Of a stretch of 63,201 nucleotides of DNA, positions 8,181 to 16,118 are shown piece after piece. Origin of the DNA: a virus. Where the stretch lies: IMG/VR virus record IMGVR_UViG_3300022562_002172, positions 1 through 63,201 of that record. One strand, written 5' to 3'. Under the pieces are notes generated by a model. That model saw nothing but the letters and a program-made list of their open reading frames with translations, was not told where the DNA came from and ran no database searches. Position numbers and translations under genes: made by a program. Every line of letters begins with the position of its first letter. Position 1 is the stretch's first letter.

Positions 8181-8748
8181 GCTCGAAGAGTCGGACCCGA
8201 ACGTTGCCCGGGCGGCCCGCGGGTACGAGAGAGTGAAGGAAGGCATCCTTTCCCGCCCCGTGCACAAGATCTTCGAGCGCGGAGCTGTCGTGGTCGTCAG
8301 TTGCGACAAGATGAGCCGCCAGGCTGCTTTCCGCGTGACGCTCCCCGCGAGCCTAGCCCAAGCCGTGACCCCCGCGCTTCTGGGCGCCGGCGTCATAGAT
8401 CAATACACTCTCGCGAACCCCGTGGCTGCTTGGATTCCGACGCTGGGTCCGGACAGGTTCAAGGACGTCGGGCCTGGGGTCCCGGAGGCGGTGAACGAGG
8501 CGGTCAGGATGAAGGTGATGGAGGTTTTGACGATGTTCAACGGGCTCGGCCAGGTCGTCGTGGATCCGTCGGACCTAATACCCATGCTTCCGCTCGGGAC
8601 CTACGTCAGCTTCCGTCTGCGGTTCGTCGTGGACAAACTCGTCCCGGTCCTGGACTTCCTCGAGGCCATGCCGGTCGCCGGGGCCGGGGAGCTCCGGTAC
8701 GCTCTGGCCGGCGCTCTGTCCGAGGTCCTCGAGGGCTTCGGTCCCTAG
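8149..8748 (+). CDS. Hypothetical protein downstream of dcd
   Basis: A 199-residue protein starting within the end of dcd, so co-translated with it. Hydrophobic and helical segments alternate (AAFRVTLPASLAQAVTPALL) but no clear membrane span or catalytic motif is visible. Its TAG overlaps the stop of the convergent gene at 8745. Confidence 0.75.
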   Translation: MPKSLGRELLELEESDPNVARAARGYERVKEGILSRPVHKIFERGAVVVVSCDKMSRQAAFRVTLPASLAQAVTPALLGAGVIDQYTLANPVAAWIPTLGPDRFKDVGPGVPEAVNEAVRMKVMEVLTMFNGLGQVVVDPSDLIPMLPLGTYVSFRLRFVVDKLVPVLDFLEAMPVAGAGELRYALAGALSEVLEGFGP

Positions 8749-9599
8749 GATAACCTGGCGGGGCTCCTGACCGTAACCCCTAGGACGTACCAGCGCTGCT
8801 TCCCGTTATTGCGTTCCTTGATGGTCCCAAGGCGAACCTCAGATCCGGGGCTGCAGAGGTCGGCGACCCGCCTCGCTATTGAGTCGGCGAACACGTGCGC
8901 CCGGTGGAACCCGGGGTTCGGGGACTGGAACATCACCGCCACGCTCTCGCGGCCAAACTCTATTGTCTCCTCGGGTTCGCCGTCCCCGAGGTCAGAGGGG
9001 ATGAAGCCCTCGCGCCGAAGCTTCTCGCTCGCAAGGACGACCATCTTCTCCGGCTCCGTCAAGTGTTCGAACGCTTTCTTGAGCATCGGGTTTGCCTCGG
9101 CCAGCGCACTGACCTTCCCGAGGCGCCAGTTCTCGGCCCTCTTCATGGCCAAGGACGACGACAGGCCGGGATGGACTATCGGTTTCGCCTTACGTAGCTC
9201 CCCGTCCTCCCCGACGTAGTCTGGCGGCTGGTAGATGGCCTCCTCCGGGAGCGCCATTACGGACTTTCCGGTCGTCTCGTCCACCAAATAGAGGCTCTTC
9301 GGGCCCTTTCGTTGGACCTCGAGTTCGGCCAGGACCTGACCCACGGCCTTAGCGAGGAGCTCCTCCGTCCCCTCCCTGAGGACTGGGAACGACCGTCCCG
9401 ACCTCGAGACGGACAGAATGCGGAGGAGCTCCTCGGAGGCGGACGACGCCGGGTCGGCCGCAGCAACCGTCTCTCGGGCCTCCGGGTTCTCCTCGAGCTC
9501 CCTTCGGACCATCCTCAGATACGAAAGTAGCTCTTCCCTGTCGTCCCGGACCTCGATGGCGTTCTGGGACGCCTTGGTCAGGCCCTTTTCATTCGTCAT
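8745..9599 (-). CDS. Hypothetical protein
   Basis: A 284-residue protein. ATG 9599 lies inside the final codons of the upstream gene. The N-terminal third is acidic and helical, the middle has KSLYLVDETTGKSVMALP, and the C-terminal third is beta-like and ends in a basic patch (KERNNGKQRWYVLGVTV). No recognised family. Convergent with and overlapping the gene ending at 8748. Confidence 0.7.
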   Translation of the reverse strand: MTNEKGLTKASQNAIEVRDDREELLSYLRMVRRELEENPEARETVAAADPASSASEELLRILSVSRSGRSFPVLREGTEELLAKAVGQVLAELEVQRKGPKSLYLVDETTGKSVMALPEEAIYQPPDYVGEDGELRKAKPIVHPGLSSSLAMKRAENWRLGKVSALAEANPMLKKAFEHLTEPEKMVVLASEKLRREGFIPSDLGDGEPEETIEFGRESVAVMFQSPNPGFHRAHVFADSIARRVADLCSPGSEVRLGTIKERNNGKQRWYVLGVTVRSPARLS

Positions 9600-10152
9600 C
9601 GAACACAAACGTCGACCCGGGCTTTTCGACCGGGTCGGCCCCCTTCAAGACCGTTCCTTGTACGAACGGAGTGTTTTGCATGTCGCCAACCTGTCTGGGG
9701 GCGGGGGCTGGTACGGGGGGCGGAACCGGTCTTTCCGCGGTCGTAGTTGGCGCCGTAGCGGGCGCCGGGGCCGGTTCCGGATGTGGTGCGGGAGGATCGG
9801 CTTCCTGGGCAGGAGGCGCCGGCACTCGCGGCTTCGGCATTTTGCTCGCCTCTATGACTGGAAGATTCGCCGTGGAGACCACGACCTGGGGCCTCGGTTG
9901 ACCAACCGGGAGGAATCTTTTGGCCCGGATTTTCGCATAGCGAGGGTCGTCCTCGGAAGCCCTGGGTACTTGGTCGAATAGGGCTTCCTTCCACCCCGTC
10001 ACCCTCTTCTTGAAGAGCGAGTGGTTACCTCCGCTCCTGACGCACTCCGGGTTCTGACAGCGGACGCAAAACACCCTGTTGAACTCGTCGAGCGGGGCCT
10101 GTCCGACGTCGGACATGCACTCTTTGAGAAAGTCTGGACGGACGACTGTCAT
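9589..10152 (-). CDS. Protein with Cys cluster and Pro/Ala-rich linker
   Basis: A 187-residue protein. The N-terminal part has FCVRCQNPECVRSGGNHS, a likely metal site, then FKKRVTGWKEALFDQ. A long Pro/Ala-rich stretch follows and the protein ends VFDDE. An upstream in-frame ATG at 10215 is possible; ATG 10152 is preferred because TAATGT and TAACCG boxes lie just upstream. Such linkers often tether two interaction sites. Function unknown. Confidence 0.65.
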   Translation of the reverse strand: MTVVRPDFLKECMSDVGQAPLDEFNRVFCVRCQNPECVRSGGNHSLFKKRVTGWKEALFDQVPRASEDDPRYAKIRAKRFLPVGQPRPQVVVSTANLPVIEASKMPKPRVPAPPAQEADPPAPHPEPAPAPATAPTTTAERPVPPPVPAPAPRQVGDMQNTPFVQGTVLKGADPVEKPGSTFVFDDE

Positions 10153-10287
10153 GGTCCCGGTTACATTACCCCCGTGCGCGCTTGCGTTGACGCTCGCGAT
10201 GTGATAGACTTCCATTGTCGTCGCGCACCCTCATCTCAGAGGGATGTCCATATAGTCCGGGGGGACCCCCGTCGAAGGTAGGTGAGG

Positions 10288-10935
10288 ATGGCTGCTGGTA
10301 GCTCCGTAAACCGCGTTCGGAAGGTCAAGGTGTCGGGTAAGCCAATCAAGGAGCCAGGGAGGCTCCCATGGCCCCGAAAAGCCGAAGACGGGACGGAGTT
10401 GGGGGTCAACGTCCGGGAGAAGCGGCAGGACATCATCAAGATCGTCCACAAATACTTCCGGGTCCCGGACGTTCCAATGGAGGAGCTGATGCAGGAAGTC
10501 TTCCTGCAGATCATCCACAAGAACTACGGACGCAGCGCGCACGATCCGAGGAAATCGAGCTTCGGCCACTATGTCTACCTCGTGGCCAACAATGTGTGCA
10601 TAAACCTCGTCCACCGGAAGAAGCGCTTCGAGAAGGAACGGGACTCCCTGGACGCCCCGAACGGGCACGACGACAGCAGGACGCTCCTCGACACCGTCGA
10701 GGCGTGCGAGGACCCGGAGGATCCGTTCCAGGAGCGCATGGAGGAAGTGGAGGCCGTGATGAGGCAGCGCGGGATGTGGGACCTCGCCAGGTACGTCCGG
10801 GCCGCCCGGTCCGGGGCCTCGCCGGACGTCGTGCGAGAGGCCCTGTCGTGGGGCGGGCGCGAGGTCACAAACCGCGACATCAGGGACATGAGGCACCGCC
10901 TTCAGGAAGCGGTTAGCGCCCTCGTTCCGGCCTAG
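10288..10935 (+). CDS. Sigma-70 region-2-like protein
   Basis: A 215-residue protein. Residues about 45-115 resemble sigma region 2: IIKIVHKYFRVPDVPMEEL, MQEVFLQIIHKNYG, SSFGHYVYLVANNVCINLV, HRKKRFEKER, matching the pattern DLxQExF...FxxWLxxIAxN...R. A region 4 helix-turn-helix is not clear; the C-terminal 80 residues are charged and helical. Either a divergent ECF sigma factor or a core-binding regulator. A GTG at 10282 is the alternative start. Confidence 0.75.
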   Translation: MAAGSSVNRVRKVKVSGKPIKEPGRLPWPRKAEDGTELGVNVREKRQDIIKIVHKYFRVPDVPMEELMQEVFLQIIHKNYGRSAHDPRKSSFGHYVYLVANNVCINLVHRKKRFEKERDSLDAPNGHDDSRTLLDTVEACEDPEDPFQERMEEVEAVMRQRGMWDLARYVRAARSGASPDVVREALSWGGREVTNRDIRDMRHRLQEAVSALVPA

Positions 10936-11186
10936 TTCCTGGGTTTCCAGCCCGAGATGCCTTCCATGAAGCGGTTTATCCTCCGCTTCATCGGGGCGCC
11001 CCCCTCCCTGTGCTCCAGCGTGAGCCTCCCCCTGATCAGGGGGAGGGCTGTCTCCGGCCTCTTCAGGAGCTTATTGCACCCGCCGCAGACGAAGACGTCC
11101 TCCAGGATGCCGTCGTCTCCCTTCTTGGCGACGAGCTTTCCGTCCCTGCTGCAGAACCAGCAGGGGCCTGTTATCTCAGAACTCAT
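10932..11186 (-). CDS. Zinc-ribbon small protein
   Basis: An 84-residue protein with two cysteine pairs, CWFC near residue 9 and CGGC near 34, 25 residues apart, as in a zinc ribbon. The C-terminal half is basic. Its ATG overlaps the end of the YkgJ-like gene, so they form one operon. Nucleic-acid or protein binding is inferred from fold type only. Confidence 0.75.
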   Translation of the reverse strand: MSSEITGPCWFCSRDGKLVAKKGDDGILEDVFVCGGCNKLLKRPETALPLIRGRLTLEHREGGAPMKRRINRFMEGISGWKPRN

Positions 11187-11781
11187 TCAGAAACAGAGAC
11201 ACTACCCGGTCGAGCGTCAGCCCAGCCTGGAGGTTCACCCGTTCTGACAGCAGGAGGGCGGCTGGGAGGGGGAGCTCGAGCTGGAAGATCCCGGATCCGG
11301 CGACGTTCGCGAGCATCTTCTTCAGGAAGGCCTCGACCAAATCGTTGAATTGGACTGGCTCGTACTTGCCCTGGACGACCGCGTGCGGGTCGCAAAGGCC
11401 CGGGTTTGACCTGACGAAGTGAGTCGAGCACAAGGCGGGACGGACGGGATACGCCAGACAGGTCCCGGACTCGGGCCGCAGGACGGGGCACCTCCTGCCC
11501 ATCATGAACCACGCGGCGGGACTGGCCTCCATTGCTTCCGGCATCTGCGCCTCCGCCCGGGCTCGGACCCCGACCCACTCCCCCGACTCGAGGAGATGGT
11601 CGTACATGATGAGTGCCTCGGCCATCGTCACCTTAACCAACCTACTACAGCACCCGGAGCACCCGGCTTTGCAGGGGGCCGAGCTCCCGAGGACGCGGAG
11701 CCTCCGCCTCTCCGCCTTCGAGGCTGCGTCGACGAGCGCGAGCTTCACGGGCCCGAGGGCCTGTGTAAGTCGGATGTCCAT
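11176..11781 (-). CDS. YkgJ-like cysteine-cluster (Fe/Zn-chelating) protein
   Basis: A 201-residue protein with the CKAGCSGCCSRLV cluster near residues 37-49 and later CPVLRPESGTCLAYPVRPALC, the pattern of the YkgJ/UPF0153 CxxCxxCC family thought to bind zinc or iron. In bacteria the family has no firm biochemical role. The gene overlaps both neighbours (TAATG upstream, ATGAG downstream). Confidence 0.82.
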   Translation of the reverse strand: MDIRLTQALGPVKLALVDAASKAERRRLRVLGSSAPCKAGCSGCCSRLVKVTMAEALIMYDHLLESGEWVGVRARAEAQMPEAMEASPAAWFMMGRRCPVLRPESGTCLAYPVRPALCSTHFVRSNPGLCDPHAVVQGKYEPVQFNDLVEAFLKKMLANVAGSGIFQLELPLPAALLLSERVNLQAGLTLDRVVSLFLNEF

Positions 11782-12101
11782 TAGGCCTCCGCCCTGAACA
11801 GGCTCCCTATGGCGTCCCCGACCTTGTCCGGCATCTCGCCGGGTGGGCCTCCCTCCATCAAAGCGGCCTTCGCCCAGACGAGCCTCCTGATCCAGAACTC
11901 GAGGGCGGCCCTCTCCCTCGTAAGGCCGGCGACGCCGGAGGACTTCAGGAGGTGCTCCCTACACACGGAGGAGGCCATACGGACAAGCTCTTCCTCCATG
12001 GACAGGACGGAGTGCCCCTCCGGGAGGATTTCCGACAGGCGCCAGAGCCTGGCTAGTCTCGACGCGAAAATGGAGACCGGATCCCTTCTCACTCCGTTCA
12101 C
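11781..12101 (-). CDS. Hypothetical protein
   Basis: A 106-residue helical protein (ILPEGHSVLSMEEELVRMASS...). GTG 12101 is chosen because TATCGT lies five bases upstream; a longer form from 12170 would run through the strong hairpin at 12115-12148. Stop is TAA and overlaps the next ATG. Function unknown. Confidence 0.65.
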   Translation of the reverse strand: MNGVRRDPVSIFASRLARLWRLSEILPEGHSVLSMEEELVRMASSVCREHLLKSSGVAGLTRERAALEFWIRRLVWAKAALMEGGPPGEMPDKVGDAIGSLFRAEA

Positions 12102-12106
12102 GGGCC

Positions 12107-12112
12107 ACGATA
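12107..12112 (-). promoter_or_regulatory. TANNNT promoter box (TATCGT), leaderless
   Basis: TATCGT, then GGCCC, then GTG 12101. It lies just downstream of a hairpin terminator, so transcription is expected to restart here. Confidence 0.5.
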
Positions 12113-12114
12113 CG

Positions 12115-12148
12115 CCTGCGCCCCGGACATTTACATCCGGGGCGCAGG
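12115..12148 (-). terminator. Strong hairpin after the H1-like gene
   Basis: Perfect 13-bp GC-rich stem (arms 12115-12127 and 12136-12148) with an 8-base AT-rich loop, 19 bases after the stop of the H1-like gene. No T-run follows on the minus strand, so it may be an intrinsic terminator of the GC-rich type or an mRNA-stabilising hairpin. Confidence 0.6.
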
Positions 12149-12166
12149 CGCCAAGGTCGGCGGACC

Positions 12167-12814
12167 TCACGTGGCGCTGGAGACGGATGCGTCTCCAGCG
12201 ACCTTCTCGACGAACTTCGCGGCCTCGGCGTCGGTGGTCTTCGCCGGGGAGGCCTGGACGTTGTGGACCTTCCCATCGATCTCCTTGAACGCCTTCTTGT
12301 CCTTGATGGCGTTGTAGAACGACTGGCGGGACCAGTATCCGTACTTGTCCGTCACTTTGTGGTACAGAGAGGCGCGGGAGTCCGGGCCTCCCTTGGTGAT
12401 CGTTTCGCTGATCGCCTCCTTGACCGTGGGGCGATTCGGGACCGGGGCCTTCTGCCCGGCGGGCTTCGCCTGGCTCGCACCCGCCTTGGTCGCCTTCGCC
12501 TTGGCCTTCGCCTTGGCAGGCGTCTTCTTCTCTGCCTTCTTGGCGGGTGCTTTCTCCGCCTTCTTCACGGGCGCAGTCGCCTTCTTCACGGGCGCCGCTT
12601 TCACCGGGGTGGACGCGGCGTTGGACAGTCCGGAAAGAAGGCCTGCGAGCTCGCCGGCGTTCTGGACGATGCTCGTCCTGTGCTTCTGGATTGCGGCCAC
12701 CGAGTTGTCGATACCCTTCAGCAGGCTGTTGGCCTTGATCGCCATCTGCTTCGGGGTCATTGCCTTCGTCTTGGCCTTGGCCTTTGCCTCCGCCTTGGGC
12801 TTCGCCTTCGTCAT
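12167..12814 (-). CDS. Histone H1-like Lys/Ala/Pro-rich DNA-binding protein
   Basis: A 215-residue protein. An AKAKAKTKA lysine/alanine tail opens it, a short helical region follows (about 20-60), then PVKKA and APAKKA repeats (about 70-110), then a C-terminal 75-residue globular part (RPTVKEAISETITKGGPDSR) that looks like a small winged-helix domain. Composition matches bacterial histone-H1-like nucleoid proteins, which coat and condense DNA. A clear ribosome site (AAGGAG) and an AT-rich upstream region suggest strong expression. Confidence 0.8.
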   Translation of the reverse strand: MTKAKPKAEAKAKAKTKAMTPKQMAIKANSLLKGIDNSVAAIQKHRTSIVQNAGELAGLLSGLSNAASTPVKAAPVKKATAPVKKAEKAPAKKAEKKTPAKAKAKAKATKAGASQAKPAGQKAPVPNRPTVKEAISETITKGGPDSRASLYHKVTDKYGYWSRQSFYNAIKDKKAFKEIDGKVHNVQASPAKTTDAEAAKFVEKVAGDASVSSAT

Positions 12815-12880
12815 CTTCTATGTCTCCTTCTTTCCTCTGCTTAAAGACCTTCGTTTAATTACTCCCGGGTCCCAGCGCAA
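12815..12880 (-). promoter_or_regulatory. AT-rich promoter and SD of the H1-like gene
   Basis: On the minus strand TTGCGC (a -35-like element), then TAATTA about 20 bases on, then AAGGAG ahead of ATG 12814. Unlike most starts in the window this gene has a real leader with a Shine-Dalgarno sequence. Confidence 0.4.
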
Positions 12881-12888
12881 GGGAAATC

Positions 12889-13125
12889 TTATTTGTATTC
12901 TGTCTTAGGTTTTGCCGAAGAACGGTATCCGGCCTTCAGTCCGTCCGAGATGCGGTTGATGTCCATTTCGGAGATCACGCCGAGCTTCCGGCAGATGGCT
13001 TCCTTCCGGTCCTGGTGATTGTCCAGGACTGCCACCATCCTTTGCTTCCCAGCCAGGGAGTATACCGACCGGAGCCTCGTCCAAAGCTGCCGGAAGTCCG
13101 ACCTAGCCCGGGCCATCTTCATCAC
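12889..13125 (-). CDS. Small basic hypothetical protein
   Basis: A 78-residue basic helical protein (KMARARSDFRQLWTRLRSV) ending KPKTEYK. GTG 13125 is preferred since TATGGT (13131-13136) lies five bases upstream; ATG 13122 follows directly. Stop is TAA. Its basic character suggests nucleic-acid binding, as an inference only. Confidence 0.6.
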   Translation of the reverse strand: MMKMARARSDFRQLWTRLRSVYSLAGKQRMVAVLDNHQDRKEAICRKLGVISEMDINRISDGLKAGYRSSAKPKTEYK

Positions 13126-13180
13126 ATTGCACCATACAACGGGGATGTCAACTTGTACGGTGTTCCTAGGATGACCTTTC

Positions 13181-13351
13181 ATGCGGTTTGACGAGTTCCT
13201 CGAAAAGCTGAGGGAGACCCTGGCCGAATACGAGAGGGACGTGGGTCGGAAGGCAAAAACCGTCCGGGAGCTCGAGGACTACGTCAGGCGCCGGAAGCTT
13301 CGACTCTCCGGGAGGCGGCAGCTGACCTCCCTAAAGGGTTTCAACCTATGA
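13181..13351 (+). CDS. Small basic protein (56 aa)
   Basis: A 56-residue reading frame starting at ATG 13181: acidic-then-basic helix (FDEFLEKLRETLAEYERD) and an Arg-rich end (YVRRRKLRLSGRRQ). Its TGA overlaps the ATG of the mini J-domain gene, which supports it. Possibly a partner of that protein. Confidence 0.6.
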   Translation: MRFDEFLEKLRETLAEYERDVGRKAKTVRELEDYVRRRKLRLSGRRQLTSLKGFNL

Positions 13352-13671
13352 GCAAGTTCATGGAAGTCGCGGACGCGTGGATGGTCCTCGGCGAGGACCC
13401 GTCCGCCCTCTTCCATGAACTTGTGTCCCATCCGGACGTTCCGTCCAGGGTGAAGGCCGCGGAGGCCGCGCTGGTCCGGGCGGAGAGAATAGGGAAGGCC
13501 CTGCTGTCCGTCCATCACCCGGACAAGAACCCCGGGGACTGCGCCGCCGCCGGGAGGTTCAGGAGGGTTATGGACGCCCTCGAGTCCATCCGTCACCACA
13601 CGGAGGAATTTAAGAGGACTGCGGCGAACGCCCCGAACGGAAAGAAGGGGCCGACGATAGTCATCGGATGA
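13348..13671 (+). CDS. Mini J-domain-like protein
   Basis: A 107-residue protein. KALLSVHHPDKNPGDCAAA near residues 50-68 carries an HPD tripeptide and the following helix (GRFRRVMDALESI) of a J-domain, without zinc or substrate-binding domains. The spacing is compact compared with DnaJ. It may recruit host DnaK to a phage target. Distinct from the full DnaJ at 2885-4009. Confidence 0.7.
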   Translation: MSKFMEVADAWMVLGEDPSALFHELVSHPDVPSRVKAAEAALVRAERIGKALLSVHHPDKNPGDCAAAGRFRRVMDALESIRHHTEEFKRTAANAPNGKKGPTIVIG

Positions 13672-13693
13672 GTCTCTTGTCGGAGATGTTCAC

Positions 13694-14176
13694 ATGTCCT
13701 GCTCCAGTTGCGGATACGACCCGTGCACGTGCCTGACTGAGGACTGCAGAAAATGCGGCCTCAATCCGTGCTCCTGCCCGTGCGGGACGTGCGGCGGATA
13801 TCCGTGCTCATGCGGCGTTCCGATCGACATGGACGAGAGGGTCAACCTGGACCCGAACAACTGCTCCGTCTGCGACGGGGACACATCGAACAATATCTGG
13901 TTCCAACCCGGGCCGCCCGGGTACCCTGGCAAGTGCAAGCTCGACCTGATGACGTACGGGCAGGTACATAGGGTCCTACAGAGGGTCCCATGCGCCAAAC
14001 GGGACCTTCTGCGGATCACGACCGACCAGTGCCTGGTCCGCCTGGCCAATACGACCCCGCTCATCGTCCCTCCTCAGGAGGACAACCGGGCCGTTCAGCA
14101 GCGGCTGATGAGGAACACCCTTCCCTACTACACGGTCCTCCGCGGGAACACCGGCGGGGACCCGGGGCACGGCTGA
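13694..14176 (+). CDS. Cys-rich repeat protein with a collagen-like stretch
   Basis: A 160-residue protein opening with repeated CGxxPCxC units (CSSCGYDPCTC, CRKCGLNPCSC, CGTCGGYPCSCG), then NCSVCDGD and a short collagen-like GPPGYPGKC stretch. The C-terminal 90 residues look globular. The repeats would bind metals or form disulfides. GGAG lies eight bases before ATG 13694. A virion or surface role is possible but not shown. Confidence 0.7.
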   Translation: MSCSSCGYDPCTCLTEDCRKCGLNPCSCPCGTCGGYPCSCGVPIDMDERVNLDPNNCSVCDGDTSNNIWFQPGPPGYPGKCKLDLMTYGQVHRVLQRVPCAKRDLLRITTDQCLVRLANTTPLIVPPQEDNRAVQQRLMRNTLPYYTVLRGNTGGDPGHG

Positions 14177-14177
14177 G

Positions 14178-15359
14178 TCAATCCTCGTCCGGGCCCCCGA
14201 CCGAGGGGATCACGACGTAGAAGACGTTGTGCCGCTCGCGCAAGACCTGGAGGTGGATTCCCTCCGGGATCTCCAGGCCGAGGACGCTCTTCACCGCCTC
14301 CCGCGGGCGCTTCTGGAGCTCGTAGTAGAACGCGGGGTCCGCCGCGGCCCTCTCCCTGAGGTCCCTCTCCCAGTCTTCCCTGGGCTTCTCAGAAAGGAGG
14401 GCCCTGATGTCCCTCGCTCCCTCCGGGAGGGCCTTGACCTCGAGCTCGGGCGCCGGCGGAGGGCTCGGGAGGTACAGGGTCTTGTGGCTGAGCTTCCAGT
14501 TGTTGAAGACGTCCTCGCGCGTGGTCAGGGCGTCGGGGCGGACGACGGTCCCTCCCCCGTCGTCCTTGAACAGGTAGTCGCACAGGCTCTTCGGGGCGGC
14601 CTGGTCCGAGAACATGTTCGCATTCGCGCCGAGCCAGTACTCCCAGATGTTCCATCCCTGCTGGCGGACGCAGCAGCTCCCGCCCGAGTCGTACCACTTG
14701 CCGACCACCCGGTACGCCGGATGGTCGTTGACGAAGCCCCGTGACCATCCGGACAGGTCCCAGGAGTGCTTCTCCGGAAACAGGGTCGGGTCCTGGCTCG
14801 TGATCCAGATGTTCCACTTGGCGCCCAGGGTCTCCTTCCAGAGGCCGAGGTCGAAGGCCTTCAGGACGTCGTTCGCCATATCGACGAATTGCTGGTTGTC
14901 TTTGCTCGGGACCTGGGCCGAGGCTAGATCGGACACCGGATAGTTCTTCCCGTCCAGGCCCTTGTAGGTCTTGTTCCAATTCCCGGCGACGTCGTCGTGG
15001 ATACCGGTCAGGTCCATGTTGGCCTGGATGAACGTGGCGTCGAACCTCTGCCAGACGCCGGCGAACGTCCCTTGGAGGCTCGGGGGCGTGTTTGTCGTGT
15101 AGTAGTTGAAGATTCCGGACACGATGCCGGCTACTGCGCCGGCCCCGGGGATCGGGATATCCCCGATGATCCAGATGGCCCCTCCGACGATGATGTCGAT
15201 CCAGGCCTGGCCCGGGTCGTGGTCCGGGTCCTGCGACTGGAGCAGGTAGGCGTTGTTGATCTTGTCTTGGGCGTAGTCGTGGACGAAGTTCGTCAGGTCG
15301 ATCAGGTTGTTGACGTTCGCCTGGACGGCCGCGATCTGTTCCGGGGTGGGTCCGCTCAT
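14178..15359 (-). CDS. Large protein with NHLP-leader-like C-terminal domain
   Basis: A 393-residue protein. Residues about 45-80 are hydrophobic (IIVGGAIWIIGDIPIPGAGA), followed by a Trp- and Asn-rich region. The last 60 residues read as a nitrile-hydratase-alpha-like leader (NHLP): DPAFYYELQKRPREAV, LGLEIPEGIHLQVL, FYVVIPSVGG, then PDED. In peptide natural-product systems this domain sits at the N-terminus of precursors; here it is at the C-terminus. Start at ATG 15359 after TAGGGT. Whole-protein function unknown. Confidence 0.7.
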   Translation of the reverse strand: MSGPTPEQIAAVQANVNNLIDLTNFVHDYAQDKINNAYLLQSQDPDHDPGQAWIDIIVGGAIWIIGDIPIPGAGAVAGIVSGIFNYYTTNTPPSLQGTFAGVWQRFDATFIQANMDLTGIHDDVAGNWNKTYKGLDGKNYPVSDLASAQVPSKDNQQFVDMANDVLKAFDLGLWKETLGAKWNIWITSQDPTLFPEKHSWDLSGWSRGFVNDHPAYRVVGKWYDSGGSCCVRQQGWNIWEYWLGANANMFSDQAAPKSLCDYLFKDDGGGTVVRPDALTTREDVFNNWKLSHKTLYLPSPPPAPELEVKALPEGARDIRALLSEKPREDWERDLRERAAADPAFYYELQKRPREAVKSVLGLEIPEGIHLQVLRERHNVFYVVIPSVGGPDED

Positions 15360-15366
15360 GGGGCCC

Positions 15367-15372
15367 ACCCTA
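15367..15372 (-). promoter_or_regulatory. TANNNT promoter box (TAGGGT), leaderless
   Basis: TAGGGT, seven bases, ATG 15359. Confidence 0.5.
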
Positions 15373-15376
15373 CCGC

Positions 15377-15637
15377 TCAGAAGTCGGTCCTGTCGAGGAC
15401 AAGGCCGGGCGTCATGACGGGAGCGCCGTCACGGCATTTTTTGCAGCACCTGGATTGCGCTGTATAGCACCCGTCTTCGTCCACCGTAACAGTCTGTCTA
15501 TGACCGCACGACAAGACCTCGTAGAGCTCGCTGAGCTCGTCCCCAAAGGGACGTATGAGCTCTTCTGCCACTATTCGGCGCTTTGGGCCGTTCCCCCGCC
15601 TTGGCTTTCCCGTTCGAGTCCTTGAGGGATCCGCCAT
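15377..15637 (-). CDS. Small Cys-containing protein
   Basis: An 86-residue protein with a basic N-terminus and LSCGHRQTV, CYTAQSRCCKKCRDG, probably a zinc-binding fold. It overlaps the 3' end of mazG by about 140 bases in another frame; ATG 15646 or GTG 15571 are alternative starts that change the overlap. The cysteine part (after 15540) is the most credible. Confidence 0.5.
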   Translation of the reverse strand: MADPSRTRTGKPRRGNGPKRRIVAEELIRPFGDELSELYEVLSCGHRQTVTVDEDGCYTAQSRCCKKCRDGAPVMTPGLVLDRTDF

Positions 15638-16118
15638 AGTACCCATCTAGAGCGCGCTTAACGACGATCCCGACCTTCTCGTTCACGAGCCTGGTCAGGT
15701 CGATGTCCAAAACGTACGCCAGGACGGCCGAGTAGATGATCACGTCCGGAAGCTCGGAGACGACCGCCTTCTTCGCGGCGTCTGGATCGTTCCCGTTCCG
15801 CAGGGCCTTGACGATCTTGTTCGCCATCTCTCCGGCCTCGCCGCACACCCCGAGCGTGTAGTACATGGCCGGGTCCTGGCCGTAGGCGGCGTCCTCCTCC
15901 ATCTCCTTGATGGCACACAGGGCCTTATGTGACTGCAGGACGGACCTGAACAGGTCCTCCTCCGCCCTCTCCTCCGCCACCCTGAGCTCGGCTTCCCTCG
16001 AGGCGAAGGCCTCGTCGGCCTGGACCAGGGCCGGCCCGTCCAGCAGCGGGCCCAGCGCTTCTCTCGTCCTTCGGAGCTCGTCCAGCCTTGCCCTAAGCTC
16101 GCTCTTCGTTTCGTTCAA
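15498..16118 (-). CDS. mazG: MazG-like nucleotide pyrophosphohydrolase
   Basis: A 206-residue protein. After an N-terminal coiled-coil-like helix, the MazG core appears: GVCGEAGEMANKIVKAL near residues 100-116 and SELPDVIIYSAVLAYVLDID near 135-154, giving the EExxE-type and ExxD metal-binding residues. It would hydrolyse NTPs or dNTPs, or lower ppGpp during infection. The last 45 residues are basic and may be dispensable. TTG start overlaps the upstream TGA. Confidence 0.82.
   Translation of the reverse strand: MNETKSELRARLDELRRTREALGPLLDGPALVQADEAFASREAELRVAEERAEEDLFRSVLQSHKALCAIKEMEEDAAYGQDPAMYYTLGVCGEAGEMANKIVKALRNGNDPDAAKKAVVSELPDVIIYSAVLAYVLDIDLTRLVNEKVGIVVKRALDGYYGGSLKDSNGKAKAGERPKAPNSGRRAHTSLWGRAQRALRGLVVRS

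Noticed and set aside
13669-13737. 22-codon frame (MSLLSEMFTCPAP...) overlapping the Cys-rich gene
   Set aside because: Very short and out of frame with the strongly supported Cys-rich protein.
15498-15640. Frameshift joining mazG and the following Cys protein
   Set aside because: Both frames have plausible starts and stops of their own, and a fusion is not needed to explain them; only the overlap length is unusual.
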